Assembly: GCF_000151665.1 (NCBI RefSeq)
Contig: NW_013171823.1
Coordinates: forward strand, 186,001-250,000
DNA: 64,000 nucleotides
Direction: 5' to 3'
Origin: Blastocystis hominis
Lineage: Eukaryota > Sar > Bigyra > Opalinata > Blastocystidae
The notes under the pieces were generated by a model, which saw only the letters and a list, made by a program, of their open reading frames with translations, did no database searches and was not told the DNA's origin. Positions 13,001 to 24,287 of the stretch are shown here, piece after piece. Position 1 is the first letter of the stretch, and every line of letters begins with the position of its first letter. The position numbers were made by a program, and so were the translations under genes.

Positions 13001-16000
13001 CAGCGAGGAATAGCGAATCAGCTTCATTGGGATGGATTTGCAAATGGAGTTCGGATAACTGACCAAGACAGTCACCGAAGGAATGCCGACTTTGATGTCC
13101 GAAATCATAAAGCGGAACATGTAATGCATCGCCAAGTCATAATTCTCGTTCATTCGATCCATCGAGATCATCGATTCCGGCGTGGACACATAGCCGAACG
13201 TTTTGCTCCGCGTTCCCAAATTGTCGAATTCGTCGATCGCAGCATTCAGCGACTCCACGATATTCGGCGAGCCCTCGCCTTCCTTCTCGTTGTTCATATC
13301 GATCTTCACCGAGTTCCCGTCATCCTCGTCCAAATGAATCACGCACGATCCAGACCGAATCCCATATTCGCGATACTGTCTCATGGGAACCGTCGGAACG
13401 GGCAGTACTTTCGGAAGCTGCTGGTCAATCCACGCATGCAGAAGCCTACTTTCGGCTTGTAATCGTAGTTAATGTCCGCAGCAGCGATCGGACTGCTCGA
13501 TCGTGTGTCGTATCCACAATTCGGGAAGAACAAGATGGACTGCGTCTCCTGCTTTTTCATCACGGCGAGGAGCGCGAGATTGTCCACCTTCCCGATTCCG
13601 ATGCATTTGCGGAAGGAGGATCGCGTGATGATGAAGAGATAGACGTAGAAGACGCGGTCGAGAGTGTAGACATTGAACGAATGCTCGGCGTGGAGGTCGC
13701 AGACCAGCTCGGACGTTCCCTTCTTTTTTAGCTTGACTCCTTCGGCTTGCTTCGAATACGTGCAGTAGAATTGCTCATCGAAAACCATGGTGACGTACAC
13801 AGACACCACTTCATCGGTCGACGGAATAAACGGAGTGAAAAGCCGCAGCGAATTCAGCGAGACGCTCAAATACCCCAGCTATACGTTCATTCGCTTGAAC
13901 CAGGCGTACAAACTGCGATTGGACGCGATCTGCATTCATCGCAGCGTCAAAAGAGAAGAGCCAGTTATCGATCTGATTTATAGCGTGATTCAGCGATTGG
14001 GCACTCAGCGATCCATTCAATTGGCCGATATCCGCATCGCATTTTCGATAGTACGTGATGATTGGATAGAACGCATAGGCGTTATTTCTATCATAATAAC
14101 ACAATTAAAAACACAAAATCGTACAGCTGCTTTAGATGGATGTGAATCGGATCGAGAGTGAGAAGATTCTGATTGGGAGTGGAAAAGGGAGTGTTCTCAA
14201 CGCATGGAATAATAATATTGATGGGCGTGGTCGATAGATTCATATCCAAAACCGAAGGATTCGTTGCGAACTCCACGCTACACGACGAAAGCGAGCACAA
14301 AATCGAGTTGTCTTTGCTGGGCTCGCGAATCATCGGGTTCGACAAATCGCCGTGATGCGAAGGCGCGAACTGCAGAGCCGAAGGAATGAATAACTCGCCC
14401 GGCAGCTCGATGCGGACTTCTGTTAACGTGATCGTTGTGAACGAGGTGAGCTGGATCAAAACCCGATCCCAAAGAGTACAATATTCACCTTATGCTTCCG
14501 GAAATCGTTCAGATACTTCAGATAGAACGCCATTCGGTTGTTGTTCTGCATGGCCGCGTACTCTTCTTCCGTGATGACGTACTGATTCACACCCAAAATA
14601 TTATTGATCAGATTGAACAGATGCGAATAGACCTCGCCGTAGAAGATTAACCGCGGGGAATCGATCCCAATCGACATATAAATCGAATCCGAAACGTCAT
14701 CGGAGACCTCCGGATGCGCGTTGTATTCGCCTTGAATCTGAATGTACTGGCAGCCCAAGAAATCCGTCGTGTGCTCGCCGTCTCCATTTCGAATCTGCCC
14801 CACGGGATTGCGTCGATGCGGCCTGAATGACACCACGATCGGGTATTTGCCCTGGTCATTCGACATGTCGCCGAGCAGAATGGAGAACGCAAAGGTGGTC
14901 AGCGCGTTGTAGTGAAGCTGCGGAGCCGAGATGGTGACGGCGAAGGAGGAGAGGGTGAATTGGAGATAGTCGTATTGATCAGTGAGCGTAACGTCGTTCA
15001 CGACGTTGTCTTCCACTGTGGGAATGATGAGGCTGACATCGGAGACGGACACGGAATAACTGAACGTTACAAAAAGGGAATTGGAAATCAAACATGTTTT
15101 CGCTTTTGCAAAAATACTCGTAGGCGTGATTGGCGTACATGCCGAACCCAGCGAGCAGGTCGATCACCATGTTCACGAACGTGTAATAGAACGTCATTTT
15201 GAACCCATCGATCTTCACGATGATCTGCGTTTTGTACAGCCCGGTGAAGGAGAGCGGGTATTCCATTAGATAATCGATGTCCATCGACTTGATTTGAATC
15301 ACAGAGTCGATGTATTGCGGGTCTTTCACCGTCACGTTCTGGCTTCGCACGCGGAACGCCGTGACGTTGTCCGATTCCTTCAATAGAATATTCGGGATCG
15401 TCACTTCGATCACCGTTCCCTTCCGAAACTCCAAAAACAGCGATCTAGCCACTAGCATTCGTCCCTTCTCTCCTACTTCGATTCAAATCCGTGCTGATTG
15501 CTCTCGCTGATCGGTCCCTCCACCGACCGCACTTCCTCTTTCGCTCGTTTCAAATCGAACAGCGGGTTATCTGGCGTCACCACAACGCCTACACGTCAAT
15601 TTTCATCGTTGCTTCCACTCGTCGACGCCTGGAATGGGACTCGCAGCAGCAAATTCGACTGCAACGTGATCGTGCAGCGCGTCTCGAACGGCTCGCGCGT
15701 AGCTCCCACTTTGGGCTTGTACAGCTTCACATCGCCGTAATACACGGGCAGAAAGTAGTGAACCAGGTTGAGCAGAATGCTGTTGATGTACGGACCGTAC
15801 GTCAAAATCGCGCTGTAATTGGAGTACTTCGCGTCATTCATTCAAACACAAACAGAGTACATAGGTGTTCTGACCCTCGATCGAGATCTCCAACGCAAAC
15901 TGGGGAAACGTGGAAATCGTGGTCGAGGTGATGGTCCCAGGAGCATCCATGAGGAACGTCAGAACGACATGTCTACATCGAATTCGATCGAATCGACGCA

Positions 16001-17427
16001 CTCTCCAATGAACACGGCCGGTTCCGATGAACCCGAGCCCGATCCCCCCGATTCTTCGCTTCGCTGCTTCGCCTTCCCGCGCCTTTCCCCGTTCTCGTCC
16101 TGTCCCTCCGTTTCTCCGTTCTCTCCCATCTCCTCAGTTTCCCCGGTTTCCCCATTTTCATGGGTCTCTCGCTCCGGTTGTTCCGTTGTGTACAATCTTC
16201 GCGTCAACTCTGAGTAAAGAAAAAAGCGCACCGGCTTCCTTCGCGCCACGTGTGCACGTCCTGATCGATGCCGTTCTTCAGCTCCACGAGCGAGTCTTTC
16301 ATCTGCCGGAAGGCCAGTTTGATCCAGGTGAGCGAGTTCATCAGGTTCACGTGCTGCGCCGCGTTGGCTCCGTTGCTTTCGCCGTAATATCCGGGGTGTT
16401 TCAAGCACCGAATCTCCACGCCCGTGCAGTCCGCGCCCGTGATGATTCGGTAGAGATCGAACCCGCGGTTTTCCTAAATTGGAAGCGGAGAGGAGAGCGA
16501 CTTTGATGCAGTTGCCGCAGAGGTTGTTGAGGATGCAGCGATTGGAGTGGACGGTGATGAGATACGGTTCCACGGGGGTGCCCGCGTAGATGTTCAGACT
16601 GTGGACGACGACTTGGAAGGAGTGAAAGAGTCGGTAGATCAGAGGAAGCGGGGCGGAGGACATCTGAGTGTGAGAAACATAAAGGAGAGAGAGATGAAAC
16701 GTTAATGGGAGGAGGTTGCCGCTTCAGGTTCTGCTTCTCGAGTTTTCGGAGCCGCTTTTGCTTTTCTCGGTAGTCTTCGGCTTTCTTTTCGGCGGGGATG
16801 GGCGTTTCGCCGGGCTTCTTCTTCTTTTCTTTTTCTTGCTGAGGGGATGAGCAGGAAAAACAAGAAAACCTACCTCGTCGTTCTTTTCGTCAAGGAACTC
16901 TTTCATCATTTTGTGCTACTTCTGAGAGACGCTTCCAATCACTACCACTTGCTTGTACTTCTCCTCGTTGCCATAAGCAAAGATTTCGAGTCCCTTGGCT
17001 TGGATAGACAGACACTTGTCAATCCCTCCCCATACATGAAACATGATACTCACATCGAACAATTCGACTAGGAAATCCTGCGTACAATACCTGCATATTA
17101 GCTTTTATGAACGTTTCACTCACTTTACACGCGTAAAACGAAGAACGCCATTCAGAGGATAGAAGTAAATGCTATGAATACTGAGCTCTTGGTCTTTCAA
17201 AAAGAGATTTATCAATTTAATTATGATCCAAGTTATTACGATAGGTAGCTGGCAATTAAGGAGAGTAAACCCGATTATGCAAAGGATATGATATACACGG
17301 TCGCTATGATTGCGAGACCATACAAAATGCACCAAATGCCGACGCCATAGGGGATCTCTTTATTGAAGTAGAACTCTTCGAAAACAATCCACCATGGAAT
17401 AGGCTCTGGTGTTGCTGTTACGTTCAT
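4002..17427 (-). CDS. BLTP1: Csf1/BLTP1-family bridge-like lipid transfer protein
   Basis: A giant multi-exon gene encoding roughly 4,000 residues. BLTP1 proteins (Csf1, Tweek, KIAA1109) form long hydrophobic grooves that carry lipids between ER and other membranes. The N-terminus (ATG 17427) has a short luminal piece, a TM segment (IWCILYGLAIIA) and the family order of blocks: IHSIYFYPLNGVLRF, KYCTQDF, then GLEIFAYGNEEKY near 16970. Further in, near 15800, comes YGPY..YFLP..LLLRVPF, the counterpart of the GPWADRQR..FFP..LRIPFRE block, then a VITEEEY block near 14580. The C-terminus has FLGDMTPS and YLVELLAQV and ends at TAG 4002. An acidic Gly-Glu-Asn-rich linker lies near 16100. Introns are mostly 30-33 nt; one near 9245 seems to be only 19 nt. 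Not every exon junction was resolved. VPS13 was considered, but the N-terminal blocks fit Csf1/BLTP1 better. Confidence 0.75.
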
Positions 17428-17463
17428 TCTATAGAATCCAATAGATCAGTAAAGAATTCCTTT

Positions 17464-17471
17464 AACAAACA
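17464..17471 (-). terminator. TGTTTGTT 3'-end motif of Myb-like gene
   Basis: A perfect minus-strand octamer directly after AATAAAAT, about 125 nt beyond the stop of the Myb/SANT-like gene and 37 nt before the BLTP1 start. Confidence 0.6.
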
Positions 17472-17595
17472 ATTTTATTGACATACCATGCAGTATTACA
17501 TCCCAAAAATAAAAAACAAAATTAACCAGTGCATTTCCCCTACCATCACACAAAATTCAACTCCACACCAACACCCTCGCCATCTCCCCATCCCG

Positions 17596-18816
17596 TTATT
17601 CTTGCGTCCTCTCCTGCTTCTGCTTCTGCATCTCCTCCCCGCTTGCAGCCGCCTTGTTCTCTGCGCCTAGAGTACTCCCAGTCTTCTCTCCCTGCTTTGC
17701 ATTTCCAGTTTTTTCCGCTTCCATCTGCTTTGTTTGCCTCTCTTTTCCCTCGCTCCCCCCTTGTTCGCGCTCTTTCTGCGTCCTTCTCGGCTCCCTTTCA
17801 TTCGATGCCGACAAATCCTGCCGTTGCAACCTTAATTGCAGTGGCTCGGGCAATTGCAGCTGGATCGGCGTTGCCGACACCAATTCGTATAGAGGGACGC
17901 TTACAAATCCGCAACAACGCAGCTGCGCCGTTTCAACCGGCGTTTGGACGAAGCTGAGAGGCACAATGCCCATCGGGGTGTTCAGGAGGGGGTAATCGAA
18001 TCTCCGTTTGGTAGACGAATTGCCGATGGGCTTCGAGATGTGGATAACGCGGTTTTGAAGGTGACGTTTGGCATTAAAATGGGGCGTGTGTGAAAATGCG
18101 CTATCTGGAGAGGGACGCTTGAGGTAGAGCGAGTGGAGAAGACGCTGGTAGTCTTGCATGGTTAATACTTTGATGTTGCTAGGGAAGGGACTGTTCTGCT
18201 CGAAGGACATAGTTCCATCGATTGCATCGATAATGCTGGAGTCGATGAGTTCGCTAAATGGGAAATGGTGGATAAACGTACACGGCGGCATTGAAGTGCT
18301 GTGAAACTTGCCGAAGATTGGAAGGCGATAAATTGTCGCTGTTGTTTTCGTCATCAAGGTAGTTGCTAATATACTAAATGTGATCACCAGAAATGAAAAG
18401 GGTACATATGACACGTTTTCAAACTCAATATCCGTCATCGACTCCTTCCCAAATATTTTCTACGCCTCGAATATATTAATTTCACCTACAAATCTTCTGT
18501 ATAGCTTAATCATCAATTGTTTCCACAACATTCCAGATTCGGTCTCTAGAAATACTTCAAAATTGGCATCCTTTCCAGATCCATCTTTTACATAAAGTTT
18601 TGCCTCACTGTACAGCTTTTCAGCCAAAGATCGTTCAATCAACCCGATATTTTTGTGTTCTGCGCATAATTTGTCATATCTACACAAAGATAATCGAAGA
18701 ATACCATACCTTGAACAGTAATATTCATCACTCTTGTTTCCAATTCGGGGCGATATATATTTCCATCCTCCAGACCCGAAATTCAATGCCCACTGTATAA
18801 TCACTTCGTCCTCCAT
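17596..18816 (-). CDS. Myb/SANT-like domain protein
   Basis: The first exon reads MEDEVIIQWALNFGSGGW and runs through a 30-nt intron into YYCSRYDKL. The pattern W-x2-N-x-G-x2-GW-x2-I-x9-YYCSRY matches a Myb/SANT helix-turn-helix with its spaced tryptophans and terminal C-x-RY. A second 30-nt intron near 18460-18490 joins a longer C-terminal part rich in Glu, Lys and Gln, ending in TAA at 17596. One or two further introns between 18430 and 18270 are likely but not resolved, because two reading frames look plausible there. The family suggests DNA or chromatin binding. I could not decide between a transcription factor and a chromatin-complex subunit. Confidence 0.5.
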
Positions 18817-18879
18817 TTATAAACTGATTGTATATCCGCTGCAGACCGTTTGATTCCATTTTCGTTTTATTTCGTATTC

Positions 18880-18887
18880 AACAAACA
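18880..18887 (-). terminator. TGTTTGTT 3'-end motif of NAK-type kinase gene
   Basis: A perfect minus-strand octamer 54 nt beyond the kinase TAA. Confidence 0.6.
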
Positions 18888-18940
18888 GATCAGCAGCAAT
18901 CGCGGCAGTAGCAGTGGTAGCAGCAGCGGCAGGGCTAGGT

Positions 18941-20581
18941 TTACCAGCTGAGGAAGTCCTCCTCGATGGGGGTTCCGGCCTGGAGTTCCTCGGCCTCTTC
19001 TCCGAAGTCTTCTTCTTCTTCTTCTTCTTCCTGCACGGCCTTCTTGGCGGGCTTCTTCGCCGCCTTCTTCTTCGGACGCTCCTCCTCTTCCTCCTCTTCC
19101 TCTTCTTCCACCACCTTGCGAGCCGCCTTCTTCACGGGCTTCTTCTTCTTGGGTCGCTCTTCTTCCTCTTCCTCTTCCTCGTCGTCGTCATAGCGCGACG
19201 CCTTCTTCGCGGGCTTCTTCTTCGGACGCGGACGCTCCTCTTCCTCCTCGTCCTCCTCGTCATCATAGCGTGAAGCCTTCTTCTTTCTCGGTCTGTAATC
19301 GTCGTCATCGTCGTCATCGTCATAGCGCGACGCCTTCTTCTTTCTCGGTCTGTAATCATCGTCATCGCTGCTCTCGCGGAATCGCATCCGATCGGGCTGC
19401 GACCGATTGCCCATCACGCCTCTCCGCTTCGGTCTCTACGCCTCACCCGTGCTTCCTTCTCTCCCTACTCCCACCTCCGTGATCACTTCATCGTCGAACT
19501 CCGACTCCGACTCTTCCTCCTCCTCCGACACCGCGTCGTCGTGGAAGTTGCTCGCCACCATCTGCACGCGCCGCGGCACGCGCTTCCCCACCTTCGCCTT
19601 GATTATTTTGAACAGCTCCACCGCCGACGCGCGCTTCTCCGGCTCCGGCGTCAGCATTCGCTTCAGCAGATCCACCAGCTCGGCGGAGTAGCGATGGCGC
19701 GGCGGGATCGTGTACTTGGCGCCCAGAATGGCCAGCTTGCTCGCGTTGAGGAACGGCTGCTTGAGGAACATCAGCGTGTACAGAATGCAGCCCAGCGCCC
19801 AGATGTCCGTCTTCGGCGTGATCTCGCTCACTCCGAAGAAGTCCACCATCTCGGGCGCGCGGTACATCTGCGTCGTGTACTTCTCGATCTGCTCTTCCTC
19901 GCGGTCCACGTCGTCCTTCGTCGCCAGCTTCACCGTGCCGAACACCACCGACCCGAAATCGATCAGCTTCCAACGACCGTCCTTCCCCTGCATCACGTTC
20001 TCCAGCTTCAGATCGCGGTGCACCAGAGGAGGGTTCTGCTTGTGCATGAAGCCGATCGCGTTCACCAGATCGTACATCATCTCCCAAATGTCCTGCTCGG
20101 GAAGGTACTTCTTGTCCTTCTCCAGCACCTTCAGGTAGTCGAACAGACCGATCGGACACAGCTCCATCAGCTCACGAGCCTCCCAGCCGCCGGGAGCCTT
20201 GCGCTTCTGCAGAGCGTAGATCTTCGCAATGTTCGGGTGGTCGCGCACAATACGCAGCACCTTGAACTCCTTATCCAACAGCTTCTCCATCTCGGGGGTC
20301 TACCATCACACCAAACACGCTCCTCTTACCTTGCAATCCATTCTCTTGAGCACGTACTCCTTGTACGTGTCCTCGTCCATCGCCTGGTACACAATAGCGT
20401 AACCTCCCTGTCCCAACTTCTTTTTCAACTGAATCACACGGTGACCCATCTTTAATCTTCCCAAAATCTGGGGCTGAGCAGTTTGCTTATTCTCGGTGGC
20501 CGGAGCGGGTTTACTCACGTAAGCCCTTCTTGCGGGCTTCTGGTCCTTGTTTCCCAAAATTCCTTCCTTCAAACGGAGCAT
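18941..20581 (-). CDS. NAK-family Ser/Thr kinase (AAK1/GAK/Ark1 type) with repetitive charged tail
   Basis: The glycine loop GQGGYAIVYQA, lysine in VLKRM, HRDLKLENV, LIDFGSVV and the APE-like RAPEMVD block mark an active protein kinase. The short GxxD-type activation segment and the sequence around YTTQMYRAPE resemble the NAK/AAK1 family, which phosphorylates clathrin adaptors. A 30-nt intron lies inside the N lobe (20306-20335). A 39-nt intron at 19437-19475 joins the kinase in frame to a tail of about 160 residues made of ASRYDD, acidic runs and RPKKK/PAKKA blocks, ending in DFLSW. The start chosen is the ATG at 20581 because the longer frame lacks support. GC content is higher than in the MORN-LRR genes. 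Confidence 0.8.
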
Positions 20582-20676
20582 TCTAGCTAATACCCTTTCG
20601 AAAACAAACCAAAATGAATAAGAAGAACATCTTCCCACTATTTGGGACCAATCCACTCAAAAGGCCCCAATTCTGA

Positions 20677-20684
20677 AACAAACA
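20677..20684 (-). terminator. TGTTTGTT 3'-end motif of Qb-SNARE gene
   Basis: A perfect minus-strand octamer about 105 nt beyond the SNARE TAG, close to the kinase start. Confidence 0.5.
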
Positions 20685-20787
20685 CAGAAAAACCACTATT
20701 CTCTAAGATACATCAACGCTGACTGTCCTGTTTTCTTCAAAGCGATCTTGACGAACGATGGAACGATCGGAAGCGCTGTCGGGGCTG

Positions 20788-21606
20788 CTACAACTCATGA
20801 AACCCTTTCTGTTTCTCACTGGTTGTTTCATTTTTCTTTCCAAAAAGCGAATAGAAGACGATGGCGACGACGATCAGCACAACGAGAATAAAAACGAGGC
20901 CCATGATAATCTTGTCCGTCATCATTCGAACCAGATAGGTGCGAATCAGCTAAACATATTAGTAGAGTGCAGAACGATGCAAACCTGCTCCGATCGTTTT
21001 AGTTGATTATCAATATCCTGCACATTCCCCTTCATTCCTCCAATCTGGTCAGTTTGGTTCGCTAAAGTTTCTGTTGTCTCCAACGCCACTTGCTTTGTTT
21101 CGTGGAGCAATAGGAGCGTGTTCTTAGCTGCATCAATCGTCTTTCCTTGGGTCTATTCCTTGTCATTATACAGTATTGCGTACCTGCAATGCATGCTGAA
21201 TCAGCATATCTCCTCCTTCGACACCATCGGTCTTCCCTTCGCCAAATAGATCCTTGCGTTCCATCGATTGGAATTGGAATTTCAGGTCCGACTGCAGCAC
21301 TTTGATTCGCTCAGAAAATGCAGTCTTTTTCTAGCAATCATACAAACGCTGTATTTGCACATTTAGATAATTAAATTGAGACTCTCGCGGAAGCTTCTTG
21401 ATTTGTACAGCCAAAGCATCCAAATTATCTTTTGCTTCGTTCATCTACAACTCAGCGCAAAACAATGCAAATACAAGTTTTCTTGACTCGACCAACAGCG
21501 TTCTCTTGTCGTCGAGCGATGTATCCTGTGTGATTTGCCGATAGGCACTTTCGGCTTTGGAAAGCACATCTTCGACGTCATTGACCCATCCATCAACTGC
21601 TGCCAT
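20788..21606 (-). CDS. Qb-SNARE, NPSN/VTI1-like
   Basis: Five or more exons are joined by introns of about 30 nt. The N-terminal half is helical (VEDVLSKAESAYRQI), as in Qb-SNARE Habc domains. The SNARE motif spans TLLLLHETKQVALETTETLANQ-TDQIGGM..DIDNQLKRSEQ with a glutamine at the zero layer. It is followed directly by RMMTDK and one TM anchor (IIMGLVFILVVLIVVAIVFY) with a short tail. MTDK just before the anchor resembles novel plant SNAREs, but VTI1 or GOSR types cannot be excluded. Such proteins act in Golgi, endosome or cell-plate membrane fusion. Confidence 0.8.
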
Positions 21607-21927
21607 GATTTATTGATTGATTATGAATGAGATAATGGAGATATTGAATGATTTGGATCTGGAGAGATAGTCGCCCAATTTTCCGGAATTCCCAAAAGAT
21701 GAATGAACTGGAAATCGTTGCAGAATTTTATCACTTATGAGTTAAATCCCTATTCTATAGAGATGAAATTTTGTGAATCATTCGCTTGATTGATTGTTGA
21801 GAAATGTGAGTTGCTCCATTTTCATCGTCCAATTCGTTTGTGTTTTGCTTTCCACGGTTCCTTGTAAACTTTGTAAAACTACTACTATCACTCTATTTAT
21901 TATCATTATCATCTTTGTGCGTAGTTA

Positions 21928-21935
21928 AACAAACA
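21928..21935 (-). terminator. TGTTTGTT motif that sets the eIF3i stop
   Basis: A perfect minus-strand octamer 4 nt after the in-frame T at 21940. Cleavage after that T would turn codon TGG into UAA. Confidence 0.75.
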
Positions 21936-21939
21936 CGCC

Positions 21940-23149
21940 ATTGCTTCTTGCTTAATTCTTCCAATTCCCTGAGATTCTGTTCATTTGTCTCGTCCATGGT
22001 GAAATACTCGGGATCGAAGAAGCACAATCGCACATAGCCATCCTCTCCTCCCGTAATAAAGCTACGCATCACGCCTTCTCTTCGCCCTCCACCTCTTTCC
22101 ATCCGGATTGAACGCCACCGCGTTCATCGTTCCGAACGATCCCTTCACGCGTCCGATCTCCTCGCGCGTCGCGATATTAAAGAACAGACTCTACTCTTCA
22201 CTCCGTCCTCGCTCGCTCGCTCACCTCCATCTTCTCCGAGTGCGTCGTCGTCACATCGCGCGCCTCCACGCCTCCCACCGCCACCAAATGCTCGCGGATC
22301 GGCGACAGCGCCACGCTGTTCAGCGCGCGGTCCGTCGTGAACACCATCAGCTCCTCCAGCGTCGTGGCGTCGAACACCTTCGCCTTCGCGTCCTTGCTCG
22401 ACGTCGCCAGCAGCGCGCCGTCCGCCGACTGCACCAGCGAGGTGATCTCCGCGCCGTGCGCGCTGATCGTCTGCGTGATCTCGCCCGTCTCCGTGCTCAG
22501 CACGCGGAGCTTGCCGTCCGTGCAGCTGCGGGTGAGGAGGGGAGAGGAGAGCTACGCGAGGATGATCTCGCGGTCGTTGGCGCGCCAGAGCGCAGAGAAA
22601 ACGTTTATGGGGGCGGGGCAGACGTTGAGGAAGACCGTGTCCTTGCCCTCGAGGTTCTCCACGCCGTTTGAAATGTCGAAGATGTGGACGGAAGGCTGGG
22701 AGTGAGAAAGGGACCGCAAGAATACTCCTTGTTTCGACCAGCACTGGCTAATCAAACAGAGGCGCTTGTCGTCGTTGCTCACCAACACACAACGAATGGG
22801 TCTGCCCAGATTAATGCAGCTCAAAGCTTTGCCCGTGTTCACCTCCCAAATATGGCTTGACCAGTCTGCGGAAGCAGAAAAAAGGTACTTTGTGTCACCT
22901 ACAAGAGTGACGCAAAATGACACACTTCCATACTAGTAACATCAAGCTGGTAGACAGCTCCTGTATGTCCGTGGAAAATGCCGATTCTTTCTCCGGTATT
23001 TGCTCTCCACATCGTCGGAGTGTTATCTTTAGCGGCGCTGAATAAAACATCGCCATCGGGACTGTATTTCACATACGTGACAGCTCTTTCGTGGCCGTGT
23101 AACAGAATGGGTCTCTAGCAGTTAAAGAGCGATTCTATCATAATACCAT
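21940..23149 (-). CDS. eIF3i: Translation initiation factor eIF3 subunit I, WD40 protein
   Basis: The protein opens M-RPILLHGHERAVT..GHTGAVYQLDV and carries the family order: SASADWSSHIWEV, TSSKDAKAKVFD, RALNSVALSP, GGVEARDVTTT and GGEDGYVR..FFDPEYF, so it is a seven-blade eIF3i/TIF34 propeller of the 43S initiation machinery. The ATG at 23149 is followed at once by a 32-nt intron, so exon 1 is just the start codon. After the propeller there is a short charged tail (DETNEQNLRELEEL). No stop codon lies at the family's usual end. In-frame T 21940, four bases, then TGTTTGTT, predicts a poly(A)-completed UAA after ..SKKQ. Without it the frame runs 15 more codons. Confidence 0.9.
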
Positions 23150-23270
23150 GAGAATAGAATGGACGAAAGTGTAAAAAACAAGCAAAAAGTGCGAATGAAA
23201 CTGCCACCTTCCTAGAATGAACGATTTTTGCACAAACAAATTGCAAACAAAGGTAATAAGTTGATTACCA

Positions 23271-24220
23271 TTATTTCGAACCACCTAAAAGACTATCCAC
23301 TAACCAGCTGGTCATTGTTCTATTTATCTCCTACACATCACGCACACCCTCCACTCTTACGTGCGTCACTTCCTCAGGCAGCATCTCCATATCAATTTCC
23401 TTATATTTCTTAGACAATTTCACCCAATATCTCGCGATGAAGGTCAATTGGAAGTCATGGAAAAACTGCGCCAAATAGGATTCGGAGCTTCCGTTTTGGC
23501 ATTCGCGAGAGAAATCGTCCACGATATGCGTCACAAAGTTATATCGCGCCATCAGATAGCTCGTGGCGTCCGTAAAGGAGATGGACTTATCATACGAAGA
23601 ATGATCTCTCCATAAAAAGTCTCCACACTCGCGAATCGATTGAGGGGATTTCCGCTGCAGCATGCTGAGACCCATATAGCGCATCACCTCTTGACTATCG
23701 CAGAGAGCATACTTTGGATCGAATTCGTTGAGAGCGAGCTTTACAATGCCGGTATTCTCGGCAATATTGACAGTGTCATTCATTTCATCCAGAGAAAAGC
23801 GAGTAGGCAGGGAATAGTTCGACAGAGCAACACAGATCTTCCCCTTTCTCTTGAGATCTTCCAATAGACTGCTTAAATGCTGGTATAAGGAAGCGAGGTC
23901 CATACCTTGTTGTGACCTGTCCTTACTCTCCGATTCCCGTACTTTGATTGGATATACAGAGCATTGATCTCCTAAAAAATAAAAGCATTGTAGAAAATCA
24001 TACCAATACTATCGAGTTTAGAAACAGAAACATAATTCTTTGCTGTAGCTATTCCAATATATTGCTGATCACTGTTTCTCTCTTTGATATACTTCCGAAG
24101 AGTGTTGTCCACATTTATCCGACAAGTCCACTGTCTACTTGCATGGACTAAATGGTTCACAGAATTAAACCCGTTTCGAATGACTAGAGATGCCCCATTC
24201 TTGGCAACTGTGATGGACAT
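23271..24220 (-). CDS. Unknown conserved-looking protein of about 300 residues
   Basis: The start is ATG 24220, eight bases after the 3'-end motif of the upstream gene. A 31-nt intron at about 23958-23990 and a 30-nt intron at 23332-23361 keep one frame from MSITVAKNGASL to the TAA at 23271. The protein has hydrophobic and charged segments (LASLYQHLSSLLEDLKRK, YLAQFFHDFQLTFIARYWV) but no signal peptide, clear TM segment or motif that I recognise. A variant motif (TGTTTGTG, 23231-23238) follows the stop. I assign no function. Confidence 0.6.
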
Positions 24221-24228
24221 GAAAATCG

Positions 24229-24236
24229 AACAAACA
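24229..24236 (-). terminator. TGTTTGTT 3'-end motif of ZC3HC1-like gene
   Basis: A perfect minus-strand octamer about 50 nt beyond the ZC3HC1-like TAG; the next gene's ATG lies 8 nt further on. Confidence 0.65.
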
Positions 24237-24287
24237 ATGATAATTTGTTGATACTACAATCCTTAATTCCGTGAGAAGCAGCTACAA

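Noticed and set aside
4002-17427. VPS13 as the identity of the giant minus-strand gene
   Set aside because: No chorein start or VPS13 adaptor block seen; the GPW..FFP..LRxPF and GLExFxYN blocks fit Csf1/BLTP1.
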